In this document: in pieces, positions 1 through 12,776 of the stretch | How positions within the stretch are numbered: the stretch's first letter is position 1 | Layout of the letters: each line of letters begins with the position of its first letter | From: Procambarus clarkii | Lineage: Eukaryota > Arthropoda > Malacostraca > Decapoda > Cambaridae | DNA: 64,000 nucleotides | Reading direction: 5' to 3' | Assembly (NCBI RefSeq): GCF_040958095.1 | Contig: NC_091198.1 | Span: 37,421,738 to 37,485,737, forward strand | Made by a program: the position numbers and the translations under genes | Notes under the pieces: generated by a model | What the model saw: only the letters and a program-made list of their open reading frames with translations | What the model was told of the DNA's origin: nothing | The model's database searches: none

Positions 1-3000
1 GGTAGTGGTGCAGAGGAAGAGGAGGGTAGTGTTGCAGAGGAGGAGGAGAGTCGAGGTGCAGAGGAGGAGGAGGGTAGTGGAGCAGAGGAGAAGGGGAAGA
101 GGTGCAGAGGAGGAAGGTAGTGGTGCAGAGGAGGGGAGTAGTGGTGCAGAGGAGGAGGAGAGTAGTGGTGCAGAGGAGAAAGGTAGTGGTGCAGAGGAGG
201 AAGGTAGTGGTGCAGAGGAGGAAGGTAGTGGTGCAGAGGAGAAGGGTAGTGGTGCAGAGGAGGAGGGTAGTGGTGCAGAAGAGGAGAGTATTGGTGCAGA
301 GGAGGAGGGTAGTGGTGCAGAGGAGGAGTGTATTGGTGCAGAGGAGGAGAAGGATAGTGGTGCAGAGGAGGAAGGTAGTGGTGCAGAGGAGGAAGAGAGT
401 AGAGGTGTAGAGAAGGGGCAGGGTAGTGGTGCAGAGGAGAGACATTGTGCAGAGGAGGAGGGTAGTGGTGCAGAGGAGGAGGGTAGTGGTGCAGAAGAGA
501 AGGGTAGTGCTGCAGAGGAGAAGTAGGAGGGTAGTGCTGCAGAGGAGGAGGAGGGTAGTGGTGCAGAGGAGGAGGGTAGTGGTGCAGACGAGGAGGGTAG
601 TGGTGCAGAGGAGGGGGGTAGTGGTGCAGAAAAGAAGGGTAGTGCTGCAGAGGAAAAGTAGGAGGGTAGTGCTGCAGAGGAGGAGGAGGGTAGTGGTGCA
701 AAGGAGGAGGGTAGTGGCGCAAAGGAGGAGGGTAGTGGTGCAGAGGAGGAGGAGGAGGAGGGGGGTAGTGGTGCAGCGGAGGAGGTTAGTGGTGCAGAGG
801 AGGAGGGTAGTGATGCAGAGGAGGAGGGTAGTGGTGCAGAGGAGGAGAAGGGTAGTAGGGCAGAGGAAGAGGAGGGTATTGGTGCAGAGGAGGAGGAGGA
901 TAGTGGGTCAGAGGATGACGAGGAGGGTAGTGGTGCAGAGGAGGAGCGTAGTGGTGCAGAGAAAGAGGAGGGTAGTGGTGCAGAGGAAGAGGAGGGTAGT
1001 GGTGCAAAGCAAGCGAAGGGTAGTGGTGCAGAGGAGGAGGAGAGTAGTGGTGCAGAGAAGGGGCAGGGAAGTGGTGCAGAGGAGAGAAGTTGTGCAGAGG
1101 AGGAGGAGGGTAGTGGTGCAGAGGAGGAGGGTAGTGGTGAGAAGGGGGAGGAGGGTAGTGATGCAGAGGAGGAGGAGAGTAGAGGTGCAGAGAAAGAGGA
1201 CGGAAGTTGAGCAGAGGAGGAGGGTAGTGGTTCAGAGGAAGAGGAGGGTAGTGGTGCAGAGGAGGAGGGTAGTGGTGCAGAGGAGGAGGGTAGTGGTGCA
1301 GAGGAGGAGGAGGGTAGTGGTGCAGAGGAGGAGGGTAGTGGTGCAGCGGAGGAGGGTAGTGGTGCAGAGGAGGAGGGCAGTGGTGCAGAGGAGGAGGGGA
1401 GTGGTGCAGAGGAGGAGGCTAGTGGTGTAGAGGAGGAGGAGGGTAGTGATCCAGAGGAGGAGGAGCAGGGTAGTGGAGCAGAGAAGGAAGAGGGTAGTGG
1501 TCCAGAGGAGGAGGAGAGTAGTGGTGCAGAGGAGGAGGGTAGTAGTGCAGAGGACGAGGAGGGTAGTAGAGCAGAGGAGGAGGAGTGTAGTGGTTCAGAG
1601 GAGGAGGAGGGTAGTGGTGCAGAGGAGAAGGAGGGTAGTGGTTCAGAGGAGGAGGAGGGTAGTGGTACAGAGGAGGAGGGTAGTGGTGCAGAGGAGGAGG
1701 GTATTGGTGAAGAGGAGGAGGGTAGTGGTGCAGAGAAGGAGGGTAGTAGTGCAGAGGAGGAGGAGGGTAGTAGTGCAAAGGACGAAGAGGGTAGTGGTGC
1801 AGAGGAGGAGGAGGGTAGTGGTTCAGAGGAGGAGGAGGGTAGTGGTGCAGAGGAGCAGGAGGGTAGTAGTGCAGAGGAGGAGGAGGGCAGTGGTTCAGAG
1901 GAGGAGGAGGGTAGTGGTGCAGAGGAGGAGGGTAGTGGTGCAGAGGAGGAGGAGGGTAGTGGTGCAGAGGAGGAGGGTAGTGGTGCAGCGGAGGAGGGTA
2001 GTAGTGCAGAGGAGGAGGGCAGTGGTGCAGAGGAGGAGGGGAGTGGTGCAGAGGAGGAGGCTAGTGGTGTAGAGGAGGAGGGTAGTGGTCCAGAGGAGGA
2101 GGAGGAGGAGGGTAGTGGAGCAGAGAAGGAAGAGGGTAGTGGTGCAGAGGAGGAGGAGGGTAGTAGTGCAGAGGAGGAATAGGTTAGTGGTTCAGAGGAG
2201 GAGGAGGGTAGTGGTGCAGAGGAGGAGGAGGGTAGTGGTGCAGAGGAGGAGGAGGGTAGTGTTCCAGAGGAGGAGGAGGGTAGTGGTGCAGAGGAGGAGG
2301 AGGGTAGTGGTGCAGAGGAGGGTAGTAGTGCAGAGGAGGAGGAGGGTAGTGGTGCAGAGGAGGAGGGTAGTGGTGCACAGGAGGAGGGGAGTGGTGCAAA
2401 GGAGGATGAGCGAAGCGGTGCAGAGTTGGAGGAGGGTAGTGGTGCAGAGGAGAAGGAGGAGGGTAGAGGTGCAGAGGAGGAGGGTAGTAGTGCAGAGGAG
2501 GAGGAGGGTAGTGGTGCAGAGGAGGAGGAGGGTAGTGATGCAGAGGAGGAGAAGGGTAGTGGTGCAGAGGAGAAGGGCAGTGGTGCAGAGAAAAAGGAAG
2601 GTAGTGGTACAAAGGAGGGGAGGTTAGCGGTGCAGAGGAGGAGGAGGGGTAGTGGTGCAGAGTTAAGGGAGGCTAGTGGTACAAAGGAGGAGGAAAGTAG
2701 TGGTGCAGAGGAGGAGGGGGAGGGTAATGGTGCAGATGAGGAGGAGGGTAGTGGTTCAGAGAAGGAGCAGGGTAGTGGTTCAGAAGAGGGGGAGGGTAGT
2801 GGTGCAGAGTAGAAGGGCAGTGTTGCAGAGGAGGAGAGCAGTGGTGCAGAGGAGAAGGAGGGTAGTGGTGCAGAGGAGGAGGGTAGTGGTGTAGAGGAGG
2901 AGGAGGGTAGTGATGCAGAGGAGGAGGGTAGTGCTGCAGAGGATGAGGGTAGTGCTGCAGAGGAGGAGGGTAGTGGTGCAGAGGAGGAGGAGGAGGGTAG

Positions 3001-4700
3001 TGGTGCAGAGGAGGAGTAGGTGGGTAGTGGGGCAGAGGATGAGGAGGGTAGTAGTGCAGAGGAGGAGGGTAGTGGTGCAGAGGAGGAGGGTAGTGGTGCA
3101 GAGGAGGAGGGTAGAGGTGCCGAGGAGAAGCGTAGTGGTGCAGAAGAGGAGGGTAGTGGTGCAGAGGAGGAGGAGGGTAGTGGTGCAGAATAGGAGTGTA
3201 GTGGTGAGGAAGTTGAGGAGGGTAGTGATGCAGAGGAGGAGGAGTGTAGAGGTGCAGAGAAAGAGGTAGGAAGTTGAGCAGAGGAGGAGAGTTGAGGTGC
3301 AGAGGAGGAGGGTAGTGGTGCAGAGGAGGAGGGTAGTGGTGCAAAGGAGGAGAAGGGTAGTGGTGCAGAGGAGGAGGGTAGTGGTGCAGCGGAGGAGGGT
3401 AGTGGTGCAGAGAAGGAGGAGGGTAGTATTGCAGAGGAGGAGGGCAGTGGTGCAGAGGAGGAGGAGGATAGTGGTGCAGAGGAGGAGGAGGGTAGTGGTG
3501 CATAGGAGGAGGGTAGCTGTGCAGAGGAGGAGGGCAGTGGTGCAGAGGAGGGTATTGGTGCAGAGGAGGAGGGCAGTGGTGCAGAGGAGGAGGAGGGTAG
3601 TGGTGCAGAGGAGGAGGGTAGTGGTGCAGAGGAAGAGGAGGGTAGTGTTGCAGAGGAGGAGGAGAGTCGAGGTGCAGAGGAGGAGGAGGGTAGTGGAGCA
3701 GAGGAGAAGGGGAAGAGGTGCAGAGGAGGAAGGTAGTGGTGCAGAGGAGGGGAGTAGTGGTGCAGAGGAGGAGGAGAGTAGTGGTGCAGAGGAGAAAGGT
3801 AGTGGTGCAGAGGAGGAAGGTAGTGGTGCAGAGGAGGAAGGTAGTGGTGCAGAGGAGAAGTGTAGTGGTGCAGAGGAGGAGGGTAGTGGTGCAGAAGAGG
3901 AGAGTATTGGTGCAGAGGAGAAGGGTAGTGGTGCAGAGGAGGAGGGTATTGGTGCAGATTAGGAGAAGGATAGTGGTGCAGAGGAGGAGGGTAGTGGTGC
4001 AGAGGAGGAAGAGAGTAGAGGTGTAGAGAAGGGGCAGGGCAGTGGTGCAGAGGAGAGACGTTGTGCAGAGGAGGAGGGTAGTGGTGCAGAGGAGGAGGGT
4101 AGTGATGCAGAAGAGAAGGGAAGTGCTGCAGAGGAGAAGTAGGAGGGTGGTGCTGCAGAGGAGGAGGAGGGTAGTGGTGCAGAGGAGGAGGGTAGTGGTG
4201 CAGAGGAGGAGGGTAGTGGTGCAGAGGAGGAGGGTATTGGTGCAGAGAAGAAGGGTAGTGCTGCAGAGGAAAATTAGGAGGGTAGTGCTGCAGAGGAGGA
4301 GGAGGGTAGTGGTGCAAAGGAGGAGGGTAGTGGCGCAGAGGAGGAGGGTAGTGGTGCAGAGGAGGAGGAGGAGGAGGGGGGTAGTGGTGCAGCGGAGGAG
4401 GGTAGTGGTGCAGAGGAGGAGGGTAGTGATGCAGAGGAGGAGGGTAGTGGTGCAGAGGAGGAGGAGGATAGTGGGTCAGAGGATGACGAGGAGGGTAGTG
4501 GTGCAGAGGAGGAGCGTAGTGGTGCAGAGAAAGAGGAGGGAAGTGGTGCAGAGCAAGGGAAGGGTAGTGGTGCAGAGGAGGAGGAGAGTAGAGGTGCAGA
4601 GAAGGGGCAAGGTAGTGGTGCAGAGGAGAGAAGTTGTGCAGAGGAGAAGGAGGGTAGTGGTGCAGAGGAGGAGGGTAGTGGTGAGGAGGGGGAGGAGGGT
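1..4700 (+). repeat. higher-order duplication, 3,616-bp offset, inside the GA array
   Basis: The variant pattern at about 1-1100 recurs at about 3617-4700 with a constant offset of 3616 bp, including a unit with GGAAGAGGAG followed by GTAGTGTTGC, the GGAGAAGGGGAAGAGG stretch near 91 and 3707, and the GAGAGACATTG/GAGAGACGTTG unit near 436 and 4052. A small internal deletion separates the copies after about 840. This implies a segmental tandem duplication on top of unit-level expansion. Confidence 0.8.
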
Positions 4701-6879
4701 AGTGGTGCAGAGGAGGAGGAGGGTAGTGGTCCAGAGCAGGAGGAGGAGGCTAGTGGAACAGAGAAGGAGGAGGGTAGTGGTGCAGAGGAGGAGGAAGGTA
4801 GTGGTGCAGAGGAGGAGGAGGGTAGTGGTGCAGAGGAGGAGGAGGGTAGTGCAGAGGACGAGGAGGGTAGTAGTGCCGAGGAGGAGGAGGGTAGTGGTGC
4901 AGAGGAGGAGGAAGGTAGTGTTCCAGAGGAGGAGGATGGTAGTGGTGCAGAGGAGGAGGAGGGTAGTAGTGCAGAGGAGGAGGACGGTAGTGGTGCAGAG
5001 GAGGAGGGTAGTGGTGCAAAGGAGGAGGAGGATACAGTGGAAAGGAGGAGGAGAGGAGGAGAGTAGTGGTACAGAGGAGGAGGAGGAGGGTAGAGGTGCA
5101 GAGGAGGAGGGTAGTGGCACAGATGAGGAGGAGGGTAGTGGTGCAGAGGAGGAAGAGGTTAGTGGTGCAGAGGAGGAGGAGGGAAGTGGTCCAGAGTTGG
5201 AGGAGGGTAGTGGTGCAGAGGAGGAGGATAGTGGTGCAGCGGAGAAGGAGGGTAGTGATGCAGAGGAGGAGAAGGGTAGTGGTGCAGAGGAGAAGGGTAG
5301 TGGTGCAGAGGAAGAGGAGGGTAGTGGTGCAGAGGAGAAGGGTAGTGGTGCAGAGAAAAAGGAAGGTAGTGGTACAGAGGAGGGGAGGGTTGTGGTGCAG
5401 AGGAGGAGGAGGGTAGTGGTGCAGAGTTAAGGGAGGGTAGTGGTGCAAAGGAGGAGGAAAGTAGTGGTGCAAAAGAGGAGGGGGAGGGTAATGGTGCATA
5501 GGAGGAGGAGGGTAGTGGTTCAGAGAAGGAGGACGGTAGTGGTTCAGAAGAGGGGGAGGGTAGTGGTGCAGAGGAGGAGGGGGGTAGGGGTGCAGAGGTG
5601 GAGGGTAGTGGTGCAGAGGAGGAGAAGGGTAGTGGTGCAGAGGAGGAGGGTAGTGGTGCAGAGGAGGAGGGTAGTGGTGCAGAGGAGGAGGGTAGTGGTG
5701 CAGAGGAGGAAGGTAGTGGTGCAGAGGAGGAGGGTAGTGGTGCAGAGGAGGAGGAGGGTAGTGGTGCAGAGGAGGAAGGTAGTGGTGCAAAGGAGGAGGG
5801 GAGTGGTGCAGAGAAGGAAAACGGTAGTGGTGCAGAGGAGGAGGGTAGTGGTGCAGAGGAGAAGGGTAATGGTGTAGAGAAGAAGGAGGGTAGTGGTGCA
5901 GAGATGGAGGAGGAGGGTAGTGGTGCAGAGATGGAGGAGGAGGGTAGTGGTGCAGAAGAGGAGGAGGGTAGTGGTGCAGAGGAGGATGGTAGTGGTGTAG
6001 AGAGGAGGAGGGTAGTGGTGCAGAGGAGGAGGAGGGGAGTGGTGCAGAGGAGAAGGGTAGTGGTGCAGAGAAGGAAGGTAGTGTTGCAGAGAAGGGGGAA
6101 GGTAGTGGTGCAGAGTAGGTGGAGGGTAGTGGTGCAGAGGAGGAGGAGGGTAGTGGTGCAGAGGAGGAGGAGGAGGGTGGTGATGCAAAGGAGGAGAAGG
6201 GTAGTGGTGCAGAGGAGGAGGAGAGTAGTGGTGCAGACGACGAGCGTAGAGGTGCAGAGGAGGAGGAGGGTAGTAATGCAGAGGAAGAGGAGGAGGGTAG
6301 TGGTGCAGAAGAGGAGGGTAGTGGTGCAGAGGAGGAGGAGGGTAGTGGTGCAGAGGAGGAGGAGGGTAGTGGTGCAGAGGAGGAGGAGGGTAGTGGTGCA
6401 GAGGAGGAGGAGGGTAGTGGTGCAGAGGAGGGTAGTGGTGCAGAGGAGGAGGGTAGTGGTGCAGAGGAGGAGGGTAGTGGTGCAGAGGAGGAGGGTAGTG
6501 GTGTAGAGGAGGAGGGAAGTGGTGCAGGGGAGGAGGGTAGTGGTGCAGAGAAGGAAAAGGGTAGTGGTGCACAGGAGGAGGGAAGTGGTGCAGAGGTGCA
6601 GAGGAGGAGGAGGGGAGTGGTGCAGAGGAGGAGGAGGGGAGTGGTGCAGAGGAGGAGGAGGGGAGTGGTGCAGAGGAGGAGGATAGTGGTGCAAAGGAGG
6701 GGGAGGGTAGTGGTGCAGAGGAGGAGGAGGAGGAGGAGAGTAGTGGTGCAGAGGAGGATGAGAGTAGTGGTGTAGAGGAGGAGGAGGGGAGTGGTGCAGA
6801 GGAGGAGGAGGGGATTGGTGCAGAGGAGGAGGAGGGGAGTGGTGCAGAGGAGGAGGAGGGTAGTGGTGCAAAGGAGTAG

Positions 6880-9800
6880 GAGGGGTAGTGGTGTAGAGAA
6901 GGGAAAAGGGTAGTGGTGCAGAGGAGGAGGGTAGTGGTGCAGAGGAGGAGGAGATTAGTGGTGCAGAGCAGGAGGAGGAGGGTTTGGTGCAGAGGAGGAG
7001 GGTAGTGGTGCAGAGGAGGAGGAGGGTAGTGGTGCAGAGGAGGAGGGTAGTGGTGCAGAGGAGGAGTGTAGTGGTGCAGAGGAGGAGGAGGGTAGTGGTG
7101 TAGAGGAGGAAGGTAGTATTGTAGAGGAGGAGAGTAGTGGTGCAGAGGAGGAGAAAGGTAGTGGTGCAGAGAAGGAAAACGGTAGTGGTGCAGAGGAGGA
7201 GGAGGGTAGTGGTGCAGAGGAGAAGGGTTGTGGTGTAGAGAAGAAGGAGGGTAGTGGTGCAGAGATGGAGGAGGAGGGTAGTGGTGCAGAGGAGGAGGAG
7301 AGTAGTGGTGCAGAGGAGGAGGGTAGTGGTGTAGAGAAGGAGGAGGGTAGTGGTGCAGAGGAGGAGGAGGGTAGTGGTGCAGAGGAGAAGGGTAGTGGTG
7401 CAGAGAAGGAAGGTAGTGTTGCAGAGAAGGGGGAGGGTAGTGGTGCAGAGTAGGAGGAGGGTAGTGGTGCAGAGGAGAAGGGTAGTGGTGCAGAGAAGGA
7501 AGGTAGTGTTGCAGAGAAGGGGGAGGGTAGTGGTGCAGACGAGGAGGGTAGTAGTGCAGAGGAGGAGGGTAGTGGTGCAGAGGAGGAGGGTAGTGGTGCA
7601 GAGGAGAAGGAGGAGGAGGGTAGTGGTGCAGAGGAACGCGTAGTGGTGCTGAGGAGGTGGAGGGGTAGTGGAGCAAAGAAGGAGGGTAGTGGTTCATGAG
7701 GATGAGGAGAGTAGTGGTGTATAAGAGGAGGAGGAGAGTAGTGGTGCAGAGGAGGGGGAGGGTAGTGGTGCTGAGGAGGAGGAGGGTAGTGGTGCAGAGG
7801 AGGAGGAGGGTTTGGTGCAGAGGAGGAGGAGGGTAGTGGTGCAGAGGAGGAGGAAGGTAGTGGTGCAGAGAAGGAGCGTAGTGGTGCAGAGGAGGAGGGT
7901 AGTGGTGTAGAGGAGGAGTGAAGTGGTGCAGAGGAGGAGGGTAGTGGTGTAGAGAAGGAAGAGGGTAGTGGTGCAGAGGAGGAGGGTAGTGGTGCAGAGG
8001 AGTAGGAGGGTAGTGGTGCAGAGGAGGAGATAAGTGGTGCAGAGGAGGAGGGTAGTAGTGCAGAGGGGGAGGGTAGTGGTGCAGAGGAGGAGGAGGGTAG
8101 TGGTGCAGACGAGGAGGGTAGTAGTGCAGAGGGGGAGGGTAGTGGTGCAGAGGAGGAGGGTAGTGGTGCAGAGGAGGAGGGTAGTGGTGCAGAGGAGAAG
8201 GAGGAGGAGGGTAGTGGTGCAGAGGAATAGGGTAGTGGTGCAGAGTACGTGGAGGGTATGGTGCAGAGGAGGAGGGTAGTGGTGCAGAGAAGGAAAAGGG
8301 TAGTGATGCAGAGGAGGAGGGTAGCGGTGCAGAGGAAGAGGGTAGTGGTGCAGAGGGGGAGGGTAGTGGTGTAGAGGAGGAGGGTAGTGGTGTAGAGGAG
8401 GAGGGAAGTGGTGCAGAGGAGGAGGAGGGTAGTGGTGTAGGGAAGGAAGAGGGTAGTGGTGCAGAGGAGGAGGGTAGTGGTGCAGAGGAGGAGGAGATTA
8501 GTGGTGCAGAGGAGGAGGAGGAGGGTTTGGTGCAGAGGAGGAGGAGGAGGGTTTGGTGCAGAGGAGGAGGGTAGTGGTGCAGAGGAGGAGGAGGGTAGTG
8601 GTGCAGAGGAGGAGGGTAGTGGTGCAGAGGAGGAGGGTTGTGGTGCAGAGGAGGAGGAGGGTAGTGGTGCAGAGGAGGAAGGTAGTATTGTAGAGGAGGA
8701 GAGTAGTGGTGCAGAGGAGGAGAAAGGTAGTGGTGCAGAGAAGGAAAACGGTAGTGGTGCAGAGGAGGAGGAGGGTAGTGGTGCAGAGGAGAAGGGTTGT
8801 GGTGTAGAGAAGAAGGAGGGTAGTGGTGCAGAGATGGAGGAGGAGGGTAGTGGTGCAGAGGAGGAGGAGGGTAGTGGTGCAGAGGAGGAGGGTAGTGGTG
8901 TAGAGAAGGAGGAGGGTAGTGGTGCAGAGGAGAAGGAGGGTAGTGGTGCAGAGGAGAAGGGTAGTGATGCAGAGAAGGAAGGTAGTGTTGCAGAGAAGGG
9001 GGAGAGTAGTGGTGTAGAGGAGGAGGAGGGGAGTGGTGCAGAGGAGGAGGAGGGGATTGGTGCAGAGGAGGAGGAGGAAAGTGGTGCAGAGGAGGAGGAG
9101 GGTAGTGGTGCAAAGGAGGAGGAGGGGTAGTGGTGTAGAGAAGGGAAAAGGGTAGTGGTGCAGAGGAGGAGGGTAGTGGTGCAGAGGAGGAGGAGATTAG
9201 TGGTGCAGAGCAGGAGGAGGAGGGTTTGGTGCAGAGGAGGAGGGTAGTGGTGCAGAGGAGGAGGAGGGTAGTGGTGCAGAGGAGGAGGGTAGTGGTGCAG
9301 AGGAGGAGTGTAGTGGTGCAGAAGAGGAGGAGGGTAGTGGTGTAGAGGAGGAAGGTAGTATTGTAGAGGAGGAGAGTAGTGGTGCAGAGGAGGAGAAAGG
9401 TAGTGGTGCAGAGAAGGAAAACGGTAGTGGTGCAGAGGAGGAGGAGGGTAGTGGTGCAGAGGAGAAGGGTTGTGGTGTAGAGAAGAAGGAGGATAGTGGT
9501 GCAGAGATGGAGGAGGAGGGTAGTGGTGCAGAGGAGGAGGAGGGTAGTGGTGCAGAGGAGGAGGGTAGTGGTGTAGAGAAGGAGGAGGGTAGTGGTGCAG
9601 AGGAGGAGGAGGAGGGTAGTGGTGCAGAGGAGAAGGGTAGTGGTGCAGAGAAGGAAGGTAGTGTTGCAGAGAAGGGGGAGGGTAGTGGTGCAGAGTAGGA
9701 GGAGGGTAGTGGTGCAGAGGAGAAGGGTAGTGGTGCAGAGAAGGAAGGTAGTGTTGCAGAGAAGGGGGAGGGTAGTGGTGCAGACGAGGAGGGTAGTAGT

Positions 9801-10480
9801 GCAGAGGAGGAGGGTAGTGGTGCAGAGGAGGAGGGTAGTGGTGCAGAGGAACGCGTAGTGGTGCTGAGGAGGTGGAGGGGTAGTGGAGCAAAGAAGGAGG
9901 GTAGTGGTTCATGAGGATGAGGAGAGTAGTGGTGTATAAGAGGAGGAGGAGAGTAGTGGTGCAGAGGAGGGGGAGGGTAGTGGTGATGAGGAGGAGGAGG
10001 GTAGTGGTGCAGAGGAGGAGGAGGGTTTGGTGCAGAGGAGGAGGAGGGTAGTGGTGCAGAGGAGGAGGAAGGTAGTGGTGCAGGGAAGGAGCGTAGTGGT
10101 GCAGAGGAGGAGGGTAGTGGTGTAGAGGAGGAGTGAAGTGATGCAGAGGAGGAGGGTAGTGGTGTAGAGAAGGAAGAGGGTAGTGGTGCAGAGGAGGAGG
10201 GAAGTGGTGCAGAGGAGTAGGAGGGTAGTGGTGCAGAGGAGGAGATAAGTGGTGCAGAGGAGGAGTGTAGTGGTGCAGAGGAGGAGGAGGGTAGTGGTGC
10301 AGACGAGGAAGGTAGTAGTGCAGAGGGGGAGGGTAGTGGTGCAGAGGAGGAGGGTAGTGGTGCAGAGGAGGAGGGTAGTGGTGCAGAGGAGAAGGAGGAG
10401 GAGGGTAGTGGTGCAGAGGAATAGGGTAGTGGTGCAGAGTACGTGGAGGGTATGGTGCAGAGGAGGAGGGTAGCGGTGCA
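6880..10480 (+). repeat. higher-order duplication, ~2.2 kb offset, inside the GA array
   Basis: A chain of rare variants (GAGATTAGTGG, GGGTTTGGTGC, GAAGGAAAACGG, GAACGCGTAGTGG, GAGTACGTGGAGG) near 6954-8260 recurs near 9194-10450, offset about 2215-2245 bp. The small change in offset reflects units gained or lost between the copies. Confidence 0.75.
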
Positions 10481-12776
10481 GAGGAAGAGGGTAGTGGTGT
10501 AGAGAAGGAGGAGGGTAGCGGTGCAGAGGAAGAGGGTAGTGGTGTAGAGAAGGAGGAGGGTAGTGGTACAGAGATGGAGGAGGAGGGTAGTGGTGCAGTG
10601 GAGGAGGAGGGTAGTGGTGCAGAGAAGGAGGGTAGTGGTGTAGAGAAAGAGGAGGGCAGTGGTGCAGAGGAGGAGGAGGGTAGTGGTGCAGAGGAGGAGG
10701 GTAGTGTTGCAGAGAAGGAAGGTAGAGTGGCAGAGAAGGGGGAGGGTAGTGGTGCAGAGTAGGAGGAGGGTAGTGGTGCAGAGGAGGAGGGAAGTGGTGC
10801 AGGGGAGGAGGGTAGTGGTGCAGAGAAGGAAAAGGGTAGTGGTGCAGAGGAGGAGGGAAGTGGTGCAGACGAGGGGGAGGGTAGTGGTTTAGAGGAGGAG
10901 GAGGAGGGTGGTGATGCAAAGGAGGAGAAGGGTAGTGGTGCAGAGGAGGAGGAGAGTAGTGGTGCAGAGGACGAGCGTAGTGGTGCAGAGGAGGAGGAGG
11001 GTAGTAATGCAGAGGAAGAGGAGGAGGGTAGTGGTGCAGAAGAGGAGGAGGGTAGTGATGCAGAGGAGGAGGAGGGTAGTGGTGCAGAGGAGGATGGTAG
11101 TGGTGCAGAGGAGGAGGGTAGTGGTGCAGAGGAGGAGGGTAGTGGCGCAGAGGAGGAGGGTAGAGGTTCAGGGGAGGACGGTAGTGGTGCAGAGGAGGAG
11201 GGTAGTGGTGCAGAGGAGGAGGAGGAGGGTAGTGGTGCAGAAGAGGAGGGTAGTGGTGCAGAGGAGGAGGAGGGTAGTGGTGTAGAGAAGGAAGAGGGTA
11301 GTAGTTCACAGGAGGAGGGTAGTGGTGTAGAGGAGGAGGAGGGTAGTGATGCAGAGGAGGAGGAGGGTAGTGGTGCAGAGGAGGAGAGTAGTGAAGCAGA
11401 GGAGGAGGAGGGTAGTGGTGCAGAGAAGGGGGGTTGTGGTGCAGAGGAGGAGGGTAGTGGTGCAGAGGGTGAGGGTAGTGATGCTGAGGAGGATGGTGGT
11501 GCAGAGGAGGAGGAGGGTAGTGGTGCAGAATAAGAGGGTAGTGGTGCAGAAGAGGAGGAGGAGGGTAGTGATGGAGAGAAGGAGGAGGGTAGTAGTGCAG
11601 AGGAGGAGGGTAGTGGTGTAGAGGAGGAGGGTAGAGGTGCAGAGGAGGAGGAGGGTAGTGGTGCAGAGGAGGAGGGTAGTGGTGCAGAGGGGGAGGGTAG
11701 TGGTGTAGAGGAGGAGGGTAGTGGTGTAGAGGAGGAGGGAAGTGGTGCAGAGGAGGAGGAGGGTAGTGGTGTAGGGAAGGAAGAGGGTAGTGGTGCAGAG
11801 GAGGAGGGTAGTGGTGCAGAGGAGGAGGAGATTAGTGGTGCAGAGGAGGAGGAGGAGGGTTTGGTGCAGAGGAGGAGGGTAGTGGTGCAGAGGAGGAGGA
11901 GGGTAGTGGTGCAGAGGAGGAGGGTAGTGGTGCAGAGGAGGAGGGTTGTGGTGCAGAGGAGGAGGAGGGTAGTGGTGCAGAGGAGGAAGGTAGTATTGTA
12001 GAGGAGGAGAGTAGTGGTGCAGAGGAGGAGAAAGGTAGTGGTGCAGAGGAGGAGGGTAGTGGTGCAGAGAACGTGGAGGGTAGTGGTGCAGAGGAGGAGG
12101 GGAGTGGTGCAGAGAAGGAAAACGGTAGTGGTGCAGAGGAGGAGGATAGTGGTGCAGAGGAGAAGGGTAGTGGTGTAGAGAAGGAGGAGGGTAGTGGTGC
12201 AGAGATAAAGGAGGAGGGTAGTGGTGCAGAGGAGGAGGAGGGTAGTGGTGTAGAGGAGGAGGGTAGTGGTATAGAGAAGGAGGAGGGTAGTGGTGCAGAG
12301 GAGAAGGAGGGTAGTGGTGCAGATGAGAAGGGTAGTGGTGCAGAGAAGGAAGGTAGTGTTGCAGAGAAGGGGGAGGGTAGTGGTGCAGAGTAGGAGGAGG
12401 GTAGTGGTGCAGAGTAGGAGGAGGGTAGTGGTGCAGAGGAGGTGGAGGGGTAGTGGAGCAAAGAAGAAGGGTAGTGGTGCATGAGGATGAGGAGAGTAGT
12501 GGTGTAAAAGAGGAGGAGGAGAGTTGTGGTGCAGAGGATGGGGAGGGTAGTGGTGCAGAGGAGGAGGAGGGTAGTGGTGCAGAGGAGGAGGAGGGTTTGG
12601 TGCAGAGGAGGAGGAGGGTAGTGGTGCAGAGGAGGAGGAAGGTAGCGGTGCAGAGAAGGAGGGTAGTGGTGCAGAGGAGGAGTGTAGTGGTGTAGAGGAG
12701 GAGGGAAGTGGTGCAGAGGAGGAGGAGGGTAGTGGTGCAGATGAAAGGGTAGTGGTGCAGAGGAGGTGGAGGGGTA